Shown here: piece by piece, positions 51,154 through 63,261 of the stretch | Numbering within the stretch: the first letter of the stretch is position 1 | How the letters are laid out: each line of letters opens with the position of its first letter | NCBI GenBank assembly: GCA_024036415.1 | Contig: JAMWET010000569.1 | Location: 1-64,000 of the forward strand | Direction: 5' to 3' | Source of the DNA: Prochilodus magdalenae | Taxonomy: Eukaryota > Chordata > Actinopteri > Characiformes > Prochilodontidae | Length of the DNA: 64,000 nucleotides | Made by a program: the position numbers and the translations under genes | The notes under the pieces: generated by a model | The model's database searches: none | The model's input: the letters and a program-made list of their open reading frames with translations, nothing else | Told to the model about the DNA's origin: nothing

Positions 51154-53460
51154 GTACGGTACCCGAACACCGTTCAGAAGCTCAGACATGTTTATTGCCT
51201 CCCTGGTTTGATGTGTTACTGATGTCTCTCCACAGGCGGATCAGGACAGCGCCGGCTCACGCTCGTCCCCCCGGGAGCTGTGGGATATGATACCCGGTAT
51301 TTGCGGTCCGTGAGCGGAGGCGCCAAGAGCACACTCTACATAGTTCCCCTGCAGAAGGAGCTCGACACAGCACAATTCCAGGAGGTGCCAAAGACAACCT
51401 GCCACACCTGCGGGCTGTCGGTCCCGTTGCAGGACTTGGCTGGACATGTCAGTTCATGCTTCACTGCCAGGTTATCCAGGGAGAACCACCTGGATAACTC
51501 CGTGCAGGTAAAGAGGATTATATCCTTATCCAGCAACACAGTGTCTGTTCATCAGTCTTTACAAGTCTTAGAGCTTTACAACAATAGATCTCAATTCATC
51601 CATCCATCCATCCCTTTATTTATACAATCATTCATCCATTCATCCAAGTCCTCCGCTGCCGTGTCCGCTGTTCAGGATTACCTCTCAGCCACACCCACAG
51701 CAGCAGCCAATACGAGGACACCCAGCACTGAGGTAAGACCAGATACACCGAACAGACTGCATTACTGCTACCAGAGAAAGATATCAGTCTCCAAGTCTCT
51801 CAGAGTCTCTCCCGGTCTCTCAGGGTCTCTCAGAGTCATTCAGAGTCTCTCCAGGTCTCTCAGAGTCTCTCAGGGTCATTCAGAGTCTCTCCAGGTCTCT
51901 CAGAGTCTCTCAGTGTCTCTCCCGGTCTCAGAGTCTCTCAGAGTCTCTCCCGGTCTCTCAGAGTCTCTCAGTGTCTCTCCCGGTCTCAGAGTCTCTCAGA
52001 GTCTCTCCCAGTCTCTCAGAGTCTCTCCCGGTCTCCTCCGGTCTTTTAGAGTCTCTCCCTGTCTCTCCAAGTCTCTCTGAGTCTCTCCCGGTCTCTCAGA
52101 GTCTCTCCCGGTCTCTCTGAGTCTCTCTGAGTCTCTCCCGGTCTCTCTGAGTCTCTCCCGGTCTCTCTGAGTCTCTCCCGGTCTCTCTGAGTCTCTCCGG
52201 GTCTCTCCCGGGCTCTCCGTGTCCCGAGTATGAAAGGCTGCTTTTCTTGCTGATAATAATATTGTGTGTTTTCTGTTCAGGCTCCGTGTCCGATCTGTCA
52301 GATTAGTTTCCCGCTGGATTTTTTGAACACCCACGCCAGCTGGTGCTGTGACAGGTGACTGTGTCTGACGATCAACCTGAAAAACTTTCAATCATTTTAC
52401 TCTCATTTTTTGGTTTATCAAAAACAGGTTGTGTGTCATGTGAGTAGATTTTTGATTACCAGTTACCAATTTTGAGATTTAATTCATGTCAAAAAGACAA
52501 AAGACAAAAACACTCACAAGTTTTGGTTCCAAAATTATATAAAAATTATAACAAAATAATTATTGGGTTGATACGGTTCAAATTTGGATTCATGTGGTTA
52601 GACTTTGAGTTGATATGGATAGTGTTTGTTTGATTGATTGATTGATTGATTATTTTACCTGTGCCCTTGTAAGTCATGGTTTGTGCTTGACTGACAGGTC
52701 GTCGGAGAACACCGTGGGTAACTCTGTAAAGGTAAATAAAGGTGTGATCTTTAGAGTATCTGGTTATCAGTTTCTGTTTTAATGAAGGTGTGTATTTGTT
52801 AAAGTCCTCCACTGACGCGTCTGCGGCTGGTGACTACCTCTCGGTGAGATCCACAGCAGCGGCCGATACCAGGACAACCAGCACTGAGGTAAGACCACGT
52901 TACCCATCATGCCACCAGGAGGATTTACCTGTAACGCTCGCGATGGCTAACGGCTGCTGTGTGGTCACCCTAGGCTTCCACTGATGTGTCTACAGCCAGC
53001 AGTCCATCCAGCACGGAGGTAGGCCTGAACACCGCACTGATGAGACCACAGACTGAACACAGGGCGTGTCCTGGTTCACCGGCTGATGGTGTTCCTGTTT
53101 TCTGTGCAGGCTCCGTGTCCGATCTGTGGGATTACTTTCCCGCTGGGTTGTTTACCGCTCCATGCCAGCCTGTGTGGTGACAGGTGAGGATATCTGAATG
53201 CTTATGGCCCAATCAGAGTTACAGATCTGTATCTGTACGTCACTGTTGGAGCAGAAGCGTGTATGTAATGATGTGTGTAACAGCAGGACGGAGGACACGC
53301 CTCTCAGAGGAAGAGAAGACTCTGCTCCAGTGACCAGTGGAATTCAGAGGTACGTATGTTCATAGACTATATAACACAATTCTCTATCTGTTTAACAGCT
53401 GCACTGAGTTTCGGTGCAGCATTATCTAATTTAGGGTTATCCACCAATAACGCGTGTGTG

Positions 53461-53494
<34 letters not shown>

Positions 53495-54719
53495 CACCTG
53501 TGTGTGTTAGCGTTGATGATGTTCTCCAGACCATCGCAGCTGCAGTATCCAGAGGCAGCTCCACGTTTGAGGTCACGGTGTCCCGGTACAACATGGTGGA
53601 GCGAGGGCTCGCTCAGTGGCAGAGGCAGAAGAAGTCCTCTCCTGTGAACCCTCTGAAGGTGGTGTTCCTGGGCGAGGCTGGGATTGACACTGGGGCACTC
53701 CGGAAGGAGTTTCTGACAGGTGAGTCCAGGTTACCTGGATTAACCAGGTGTGCTGATGGTGATGAAGGCGTAGGCTGTAACGCAGGGATGGATCCTCTGG
53801 TTGCAGGGATGATCGAAGGCATCGAGGCGCGCTTCTTCGAGGGGGGCAGAAGCGGGCGGAGGCCCAAGTACTCGCTGTGTGATCTGGACAGGGGGCACTT
53901 TAAGTATGTACCGTTCTCTCTGTGTAGCTCCTGCAGTAGTGCGCCAGGGTCGTGGGCACGCTGGCACACTGTTTACTACCTGCTAGTTAACCTGTAGAGA
54001 GCTGTGACCATGACAACGATGGTAACGACAGTCATGTCCGTTACACAGCTGAGCTGTAAACCAGTAATCAGGATGAGGTCAGTGATCCAGTCAGCTCCCG
54101 TCACTGAAAAGACCAAAGCTGAACTGAAGTCTGATAAACTGGAGGCGCTGAACACTGTGAGAGCGCCCCCTGCTGGTTCAGAGCCTCACCGCTGATGTTC
54201 GGGGTTTGATGTTTGTTCCAGGACTATAGGAGAAATCATGGCCGCTAGTCTGGCTCAAGGTGGACCCCCTCCCAGGTTTCTGGCCCTGTGGTGCTACACG
54301 TTCCTGTGCAGGGGGTCTCTGGATTTCAAAAACCTGGACAAATCTGATCTGGGAGATGATCAATACGGGGACCTGATTTCAAAGGTGAGACTGTCTGGAT
54401 CATTCTCCACCCAGCCCAGTCCCGAGAGGGTCCGAGTAACGCTCTGGGTGCTTCTCGTGTTGTCAGGTGGAGTCGGCTTCAGACCTCACCATCACAGACC
54501 TCACAGACGACATCGTGAGCTGTGGGTACACCGGAGCCATCAGCACGGAGAGGAAGGAGGAGATAACCCGGTACGGTTAGAGCCGGTTCTTACTGGATGG
54601 ATCTAATAATAATAATAATAATAATAATAATACAGTGTTTAATAAATATTTTAGTATTTAATTAGATCAAATAAACTTTTATCTACCAGTAGAATTATGG
54701 GACTCTTATTATGGCGGGG

Positions 54720-54754
<35 letters not shown>

Positions 54755-56961
54755 GTATAACAGGGCCGTTCTCCTCCATGCCACCCTGAAGCTGATCCCC
54801 ATGCTGCAGCAGATCAGGGTGGGTTTACAGCTGTACGGTCTCGGTGATCTCATGAGCAAACACCCGGAAATCTGCCAGCCACTCTTCGTCCCTGGAGCCG
54901 AGATGACTGTAAGTGTGTGTGACTGTACTGATATGCATCTCTGCTACTTTAAGAGGCCCGTATTACATACTTATCATCAGTACGAGGTCCACTTCAGTGC
55001 GTATGTAGTTTTATAGAAAAGTTATAATTCATGTTCCCAAAAATAAGCTCTATTTATTCCCTTTCCATTAAATAAGCTCTGTAAGCGGCTGATTAAAAAC
55101 ATGAACATACAGTGTATTATTAATAGCAGTGTTCATAATACACAAAGAAATACATAAGTATATAATAACCGAGTCCCCCGTGACTGAACCGTAACACCTC
55201 CACCTGCACCACATGCAGTCCCTCCTTTTAGCCAATCATTAACATCTGCTCTGGAGCCATTTTCCACAGATGGAACGAGACATTCCCTGCACTGTAGCAC
55301 CTCTTCCCGATCTATGGATCCCGTCACTCACACCCCACAGGGGTTTATAGCCCCATCATCCTCGTGCAGCGCCATCTGCATGGGGATGACAGTACTACCA
55401 CCTTAAATACTCAAAGGGAATAATTTTCCAAAATATAGACCACCCCAGTGTCACTTTTGGCTCATTCTGTGAGGAGCAACAGCCTTATTTACACTTCAAA
55501 GCCTATTTGTGCTCCGTCTCGTGTGGAGCTGCGTCTCCCAAATCAGTTATGGAGAACCGAGCTGTGAGTGAAAGGTTCTCCTGGTGGAGGAACTCCTGGT
55601 TCTCCTTTTACTTTTTCAAAGTAGAAACCATCCTTCAGGATCACAGATACATGTTTTGGGAGAAGAAACAAACAAACAAACAAACAAACAAACAAACAAA
55701 CAAACATTTCCATAGCGAGGAAAGGAATAGTTCTACGAAATTCCATTGGAATTCTGCGGATTGGGAGCGAATGTTCCAGTGAGTGTAGTGTAAGTAAGGC
55801 TGTTACTTATGCTTTCGTGGTGGTTTAGTGTCACAATTAGTTTCATGCTCTTACACAAACAGTCATAACCTCTCAATCCCTTAAACATACTGTCCCTGTG
55901 CCTTTAAGACTCATGCAAATGAGCTCTTTTTTGATTGGCTACAACTACATCACCCCTCGAACAAAGATTCTGAGACCCAGTGGCTGAAGAAAGGGAGTGG
56001 AGAGACAGAATGACTAAAAAGGACTCTGATGACCGAGAGGCGTCTCTCTGCCTCCCTCTAGTGGTGGCCCTGAGTCTGACCACCGGCTGGGTGACAGGGC
56101 TCCTGCTGGTGGCCAATCGAGACTGACCAGTCACACATACACTACCAGTCAGTAGTTCAGACCCGGCCCCTCATAGCAGGTTCTCCTCGTAGGATATGAG
56201 TGAAGACACCAAACTATAAACTAGCCCTCATGGAATTATCCAGTCCACCTTAAAACCCTCCAGAATGGAATTATCCAGTCCACCTTAAAACCCTCCAGAA
56301 TGGAATTATCCAGTCCACCTTAAACCCCTCCAGAGTGGAGCTGTACAGGAGGATGGAGCAGCTTCCTTACCCTGCAGTGGAGCTGATAGAACAAGGTTTA
56401 TTACTAAGCAGGTTTGGAGCGATTCTATTGGTCGGTCCATCATGAATATTCACTAGCAGGTGGAGCTGTTCAGTGTACCACTGTAGAGTCTATAAGACCA
56501 CCAGCTACACCCAGTTAGAGCTGGGGTACCACTGTAGAGTCTATAAGACCACCAGCTACACCCAGTTAGAGGGGTCTGTTCTAAACGGCTGCCACTACAC
56601 TGAGCGCCAAAGTCTCAGAGCTCACCATCACAGACCTGACTGACTTTAATATTTCCTTCTGTTTTTTAAAGTAGTTTTTATATACTAGAGAGAGGAGAAA
56701 GAAGAAAGAGAGAGAGGAGAGAAGAGAGACCTGAGACCAACTACCCAAACAGCACCTTGGTCAAGCAGTACATACACACACCTGAGGACAGGGGAGCAGA
56801 GTCTCTCTTAAGTAGAGCCCAGCAGGTGTAGAGTCCAGGTGTGACTGCTCGTCTCTGATTACGGAGAGGCATCTCTCTGCCTCCCTCTAGTGGTGGCCCT
56901 GGGCCTGACTACAGGCTGGGTGACAGACAGGGCTTCTGCTTGTGGCAGACTAAGATTGACC

Positions 56962-56997
<36 letters not shown>

Positions 56998-58374
56998 ACA
57001 CACATTTATTATTAAAATTATAAAACTTTTATTAAAAATTAAACATTAAATTAAAATCTCTATATGAAAATCAGCTCAGGTCTTTTAAATAGAACATCTT
57101 AAAGGGCCAGTCTGCTATTTTTCCTCCTCAGCAGGAGAACATTTCTGAGTGCAGGAGAAGGATTCGAAAGTGGATCCAGAAGTGTGTCTGACTGCAGGTC
57201 AGCGGTGAGCCGTTCCTGGAGCGATGGGTTCAGATGAGCTCCTACACGTGTGTAATTATCTGGCTTTATTTGAACAGGTGGATGCAGACTTCGTCATGTC
57301 GGTGTGCCAGGCATGCTTCAGCACGAAGGGCTCATACAAGGAACAAAGGGAGGTCACGCTGATGAACCATCTCCAAGACCTCCTCCAGGAGCTGGAGCAA
57401 AGTAAGTCGCAGGTCGCCGTCTTCAGATAGCATGGTCTCCTAAATCAGCTCATAGCAGGCAGCTATTAAAGGAGCAATGTGTAAGATGAGCTGTTGAATT
57501 AGAAAACATAGAGGTCTAGATTTCACCTTTAAAGAAGCCATAATTTAATGTTTAATAAAATTAATACAGGGCCGATAGTTAAGATGTACAGAGTCATTCA
57601 GTGGTTTGGTGTGAAACACATCAGAACTGTTTAGAGTGGAGGTGAAGGTAACCAGACGTCCCCTCTAAAAGCTCCCTCACAGGAAGTTCCTACAGGAGGT
57701 GGTTCTGAATACGCTGCCTGATGTCTGAGACGCTGTTTATGATAGTGTGGAGAAGATCTCAGCCTTAAACTCCATTCATGGTGGAGGGATACATGCTGCA
57801 GGGCGCTGTGAGGTCAAATAGTCCACCCCAAAGAAACCTAACTCCAAACCACCAGTGAACCTACACGTGTCTTCTGAGTGTGTATGGAATGTTGAAGATG
57901 AAAATCTGGAAAACCTGGAAATACTAAGTTCCTTTGGGGGACTATTTGACCTCACAGCGCCCTGCAGCATGTATCCCTCCACCATGAAGGGCTTAAAAAG
58001 TACAGTCCAAATTTTTTTGCGCATCCTTCATCCCTCATGTCTAGAACTGTTCCCTTTCTGTTTCCGTAGACGGGGATCCGCCCAGGCTGCCAGAAAGTGC
58101 TCCACCCCTCATGACGCCGAGGACGTTCCTCCAGTGGGTGACCGGGCAGGGACACGTTCCCATTCTGGGGCGGGAGAAGGCCGGTTTCTCGATAAGCGTC
58201 AGATTTAACCATCACTGCGATGCGGACTTTAGTGGCCACAGGATATGCTACCCCACAGTGGCGGCGTGCAGCAGCACCATCACGCTCCCTGTGAAACACA
58301 TGCTCACCTACGAGAGCTTCAAACTCATCATGATGGAAGCGTTCCAGCTCGGCCAGGAGTTCCATAAGGCTTAA
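48468..58374 (+). CDS. HECT E3 ubiquitin ligase with three UBZ-like zinc fingers (G2E3-like), 19 exons
   Basis: The spliced model is 2322 nt (773 aa plus stop), all junctions in frame and GT-AG. Exons: 48468-48524, 49032-49126, 49882-50098, 51078-51153, 51236-51507, 51649-51732, 52281-52354, 52698-52731, 52805-52888, 52974-53018, 53110-53183, 53287-53349, 53511-53719, 53807-53903, 54222-54384, 54467-54570, 54764-54908, 57278-57401, 58070-58374. Order: N-terminal domain of unknown type (about 50-190), fingers at 204-223, 270-289 and 349-368, HECT about 393-773. HECT ligases pass ubiquitin through a catalytic Cys to substrate; candidate Cys739. Many teleosts carry expanded sets of such G2E3-like genes. 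AATAAA at 58483. No signal peptide or membrane segment. Confidence 0.9.
50491..50930. repeat. 40-bp tandem repeat, about 11 copies
   Basis: The unit ACAGATCTAGGTCCTCATTA followed by GTGTATAATTACCTGTATMT is repeated head to tail from 50491 to 50930 in intron 3 of the HECT gene. Several central units are identical, which suggests recent expansion. Each unit contains a BglII site. Confidence 0.95.
51236..53349 (+). CDS. HECT gene, exons 5-12 (zinc-finger modules)
   Basis: Three C2HC fingers share exact spacing C-x2-C-x11-H-x3-C: residues 204-223 (starts CHTCGL), 270-289 (CPICQI) and 349-368 (CPICGI). This fits UBZ4/Rad18-type ubiquitin-binding fingers. Between them lie Ser/Thr/Ala-rich exons; exons 6 and 9 (each 84 nt, both ending STE) are paralogous, as are exons 7 and 11 (each 74 nt, starting APCPIC). 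Exon 8 is a 34-nt microexon. The array was built by exon duplication. The fingers probably bind ubiquitin on substrates or chains (inference). Confidence 0.85.
51786..52215. repeat. CT-rich minisatellite in HECT intron 6
   Basis: Irregular tandem copies of AGTCTCTCCCGGTCTCTC-like units (17-20 bp). It stays open in the reading frame of exons 5 and 6 for a long way, but it is intronic in my model. Confidence 0.9.
53456..53507. repeat. (TG)n tract at the 3' splice site of HECT exon 13
   Basis: TGTG repeats with two CACCTG interruptions run right up to the acceptor TTAG at 53507-53510. The usual polypyrimidine tract is largely replaced by TG. Confidence 0.85.
53511..58374 (+). CDS. HECT gene, exons 13-19 (catalytic HECT domain)
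   Basis: Landmarks in order: RYNMVERGLAQW, PLKVVFLGEAGIDTGALRKE (the family's LxVxFxGExGxDxGGxxxE region), GMIEGIEARFFEG, EIMAASLAQGGPPPRFLA, DLMSKHPEICQPLFVPG, FLQWVTGQGHVPILG, and finally YPTVAACSSTITLPV, whose Cys739 sits where HECT enzymes have their catalytic Cys before a LxLP-like motif. Length of about 380 residues is normal for HECT. The protein ends 34 residues after the Cys. Catalytic competence is likely but unproven. Confidence 0.9.
54602..54752. repeat. (AAT)n and (TC)n microsatellites before HECT exon 17
   Basis: (AAT)n at 54602-54631, then (TC)n at 54722-54752 ending 11 bases before the acceptor CAG at 54763. The TC run serves as the polypyrimidine tract. Confidence 0.85.
54909..57277. 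other. HECT intron 17 with several repeats
   Basis: The longest intron of the gene (2.4 kb). It holds a transposon fragment (55180-55400), (AAAC)n at 55666-55706, an octamer plus inverted CCAAT dispersed repeat (55905-56130), three tandem 35-bp units (56230-56331), two 50-bp units (56476-56575), GA-rich sequence (56690-56735) and (CA)n at 56966-56995. A block at 56036-56105 recurs at 56870-56935. No exon is supported. Confidence 0.6.
55180..55400 (-). mobile_element. Fragment of a second Tc1-like transposon family
   Basis: Reverse-complement match to the 5' part of the element at 62140-62400 (shared GATGTTAATGATTGGCTAAA and ATCCATAGATCG segments). It carries no usable transposase. Confidence 0.5.
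57640..57996. mobile_element. MITE-like foldback element in HECT intron 18
   Basis: Ends of about 55 bp form an inverted repeat: GGTGGAGGGATACATGCTGC at 57780 and its complement ending CCTCCACCATG near 57988. The unique middle is about 100 bp. An extra flank (GTAACCAGACGTCCCCTCTA, from 57648) is shared with 60029. No coding capacity. The following exon 19 begins only about 75 bases later. Confidence 0.75.
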
Positions 58375-58488
58375 CTCCGGGACATCAGGACACATACAGT
58401 AGTGGACTTCATGGGTGATGAGTCATGTAGGAAACAGGAAATGCAAACATACGGTAACGATGTAAATGAGTTGAATCACCAGAATAAA
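58375..58488 (+). terminator. 3' UTR and polyadenylation signal of the HECT gene
   Basis: AATAAA at 58483-58488, 109 bases after the stop codon, is the first strong signal. Confidence 0.6.
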
Positions 58489-58779
58489 GAGCTCATTAGG
58501 AAACACACACGCTTCTGATGGGACGTCTTTTAGGAGAGGACAGTACCGACCCAACACTCACTGCCTTTAGCCCTCATACTCCAGTAAAGGGTTCAAACAC
58601 GTCACAGCCCTCAGCAGACCCTCCCTCACTGACCAGCGTGATTTCATCCAGATGTGACCAATCATCAGCCAGTATTCCAGCACACTCCACAGCCACTCAC
58701 CACCGGTGTACTAATGTAACAATTAACAAACTCACAAAGCAAAGCCGGGTTAATTAGGCAGATCAGAGGTTAGACTCAA

Positions 58780-60020
58780 CAACAGGACCAGGGCCAACAC
58801 AACAGGTGTCACTGAGTGTTGACACGCGGTGTAGGTGCCCGTGTACACACCTCCATTAAAAACAATGCTTTCTGATTTTGGGTGCGTGCCCACAAGTTCA
58901 AAAACTAGCAGCCTGTTCCCTTTGAAATCCCTCCAGAGCGCCCTCTAGTGTCTGATAACCCTAGGAGACATTCCATGATTAAACTACACAAGCACTAAGC
59001 AGACTTCCTCCTGTCGAGTCCATACCCCTGAAGTTGACTAGAGGCGTATTGGGATGGGATTAGTTTTCCATGGGGATGTGGGGCAGTGTAACCAGTACCG
59101 GGATTCCTCACAGATCCTGTCCGAATGCTCCATGTCTCCATTTGTGCCAAATGTACGCTCCCGTGTCAGTAAAGATATCGAGCCCTTTTACCTGTACCTG
59201 TAAAAGGAGCCGCAGAAATAATCTCAGGTTATAGTAATCCCGTAGAAATCCAAGTGTGTGAATATTCCCTCATATCCGTCTAATGGAAGTTGTGCACAAT
59301 CTACAGAGCAGTGGGTTCCCTTTGGGCTCCCTCCAGAGCGCCCTCTAGTGTCTGATAACCCCAGGAGGCATTCCCGATTGGCTGTTGTCCTCCACACAAG
59401 TTCTCTGATAAACTACACAAGCACTAAGCAGACTTCCTCCTTCTGGGTTCCTCATGTCGAGTCAACACAGCAGTACAACGCCTCCCACTGACGTTTCCCA
59501 GCATGCTTCCTGGTCCCGCCTCTTACTGTTTGAAAACAGCAGCCAGAAAAGGTCCTTCCAAACGTTCCTGGAGTAAAGGAAGATAGGTTCTACCCAGGTT
59601 GGTTCTGTGGATCAGTACTGTGGATGGGATGCGGCTGGTTTCTGTGGTGAGCTTTTCAGACCTTTATCATTTCAAACTGTCACCCTTACCTCACACCGGC
59701 TTCCAGTGAGCAGGCGGAGGAGGAGAGCGGTCGAGTCCTCGACTCTGTGGATTGTGGAAACTGGAAAAGCTGGTTTTGGGTCGGAAACTCCAGCGAAGAC
59801 ATGTGGAGGTAAAGTTTACCACCTCTTAGCATGTAGCAGGACACCGAGCAGACTGAGCACAGAGCTACGCGGAGCGTGAACAGCTGGAACATGGAACATC
59901 CTGAGTGAACACTCTGCCGAAGGATCAGGAGACGTGTACACTTCGGAATGTGGGTAACACACACTGGACTCATATCGCTGAAGTTGGCTAGAGGCCTACT
60001 GGGACAGGATTAGTTTTTGG
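58780..60020. repeat. Intergenic duplicated blocks
   Basis: A block with GAGCGCCCTCTAGTGTCTGA and ACACAAGCACTAAGCAGACT occurs at 58935-59010 and again at 59335-59435. A second block, GTTGGCTAGAGGCCTACTGG-like with GGATTAGTTTT, occurs near 59033, 59980 and 60550. These indicate local segmental duplication between the HECT and second deltex gene. No coding exon is supported. Confidence 0.6.
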
Positions 60021-60377
60021 TGGTGAAGGTAACCAGACGTCCCCTCTAAAAGCTCCCTACAGGAAGTTCCTACATGAGGTGGTTCTGAATACGCTGCCTG
60101 ATGTCTGAGACGCTGTTTATGATAGTGTGGAGAAGATCTCAGCCTTAAACTCCATTCATGGTGGAGGGATACATGCTGCAGGGCGCTGTGAGGTCAAATA
60201 GTCCCCCAGAGAAACCTAACTCCAAACCACCAGTGAACCTACACGTGTCTTCTGAGTGTGTATGGAATGTTGAAGATGAAAATCTGGAAAACCTGGAAAT
60301 ACTAAGTTCCTTTGGGGGACTATTTGACCTCACAGCGCCCTGCAGCATGTATCCCTCCACCATGAAGGGCTTTAAAA
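60020..60377. mobile_element. MITE-like foldback element, second complete copy
   Basis: Same structure as 57640-57996: flank from GTAACCAGACGTCCCCTCTA, inverted ends of about 55 bp around 60156-60210 and 60316-60365, and a near-identical middle. The high similarity of the two copies suggests recent movement or local duplication. Confidence 0.75.
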
Positions 60378-61345
60378 GTACAGTCCAATTTTTTTTCACC
60401 AAGCTAACACAAAGCGCTGTCTCGGATATCCTGCAGTCGTTGCTGGAAATCTGAACAGGTAGCTCAAGTAACTCAAATATTGTGAGCACTATACTAAAGG
60501 ATCAGGAGACGTGTACACTCCAGAATGTGGGTAACGCACACTGGACTCTGAAGTTGGCTAGAGGCCTGCTGGGACAGGATTAGTTTTCTATAGGTATGTG
60601 GGGTAATGTAATCGTTACCGGCGTTCCTTAGTGATCCCGCCTGAAAGCTCCATGTCAGTCATGACTACCGACTTTGTGCTTCGACGACAGTAAAGATTCC
60701 GGAGCCTTTTACCTGTAAAGTGAGCCTCAAAAATAACCTGAGGTTATATTAATCCCGTACGAATTTACATGTGTGTGAATATTCCGTCATATCCTGTGGA
60801 AAAGGAGCCGGCCCCCCAGTATGGATATGCTCAAGGAGGCTTACAGGTTCGTCATGAATGGTGCAGATACCTTGGGTCCTTTGAGCCTGGGCCAAACCTG
60901 CTGAAACATGGCTTCCCAGACATAGAGGACATGTACCGATGTACCGTTAGTCCGAGCTGGTTTTGAAAGCGATGTTGAAACCCGGCACAGAATTCCAGCC
61001 CTCGTCCAGCTGCGTGTTTTCTTCCCTTCGTTTGGCGCCATGTTTTCCAGCTGTGAGCTATTTGGAGGTGAAGGCAGTCCATAAAACCAGTAGCCACTCC
61101 CACCTAAGACATTTCGGTCAGAAACTGCATATACAAACAAGTGAAGCTGAATGGTGGGCGGGGCTACTGTGCATAAGCTGGAGGTGGGGTTTGATGGTGA
61201 TGGTGAGGGTCTTTCCCGCTGTTTTCCGGGCTTCTTCCGGTCCCTGGTGTTCTGGACAGGTTGGATGTTAGTTTCTGAGTTATCCGGTCTTAAGGCTGGT
61301 CAGTTTCTGGACCTTCTCTGAGTGAAGTCTTCTTATGTTTCACAG
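60378..61345. other. Region upstream of the second deltex gene
   Basis: It contains another copy of the GTTGGCTAGAGGCC block (60550) and a 350-base stretch at 60800-61145 with an open frame on the minus strand, which I read as a dispersed repeat. A 3' splice site (TTTCACAG at 61338-61345) precedes an 86-base leader to the start codon. No promoter is identified. Confidence 0.4.
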
Positions 61346-61431
61346 TGAACTCGTTTGACCAGGATGGGGCGCAGATGAATCCGGTTAGAATTGTACCTGG
61401 TATGGATTTTGTGGGATAATCCGGCAAAATC

Positions 61432-62967
<1,536 letters not shown>

Positions 62968-63255
62968 AGACAGAAGCGCAGTCATGCGTGGATTCTCCTC
63001 ACCTGGTTTATCCTTACCTGGTCTCCTGTTTACAGACTGAACTCTAACTGACCCTTTAGTTCAGGTTCCTGCTCACGCTGAGCACCGTTCCTCACGTCTG
63101 TACTGGGTTTGTATATCGTACCGGTCCTACACTAATCACACAGAGCTAGAGTTCAGCTTCGACACTCAGAACTGGAGAACACACATTACCGCTCCGGCTG
63201 GTTCTGCACAGGGTACTGACTGGCACTCATGGAGTAAGTTGAAATTATGTTACTC

Positions 63256-63261
63256 AATAAA
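63256..63261 (+). terminator. Polyadenylation signal of the short deltex gene
   Basis: AATAAA 289 bases after the stop codon. The 3' UTR between them is unique sequence. Confidence 0.6.

Noticed and set aside
51733..52080. Extension of HECT exon 6 through the CT-rich repeat as coding sequence
   Set aside because: A GTAAGA donor ends exon 6, and the paralogous exon at 52805-52888 ends at the same place.
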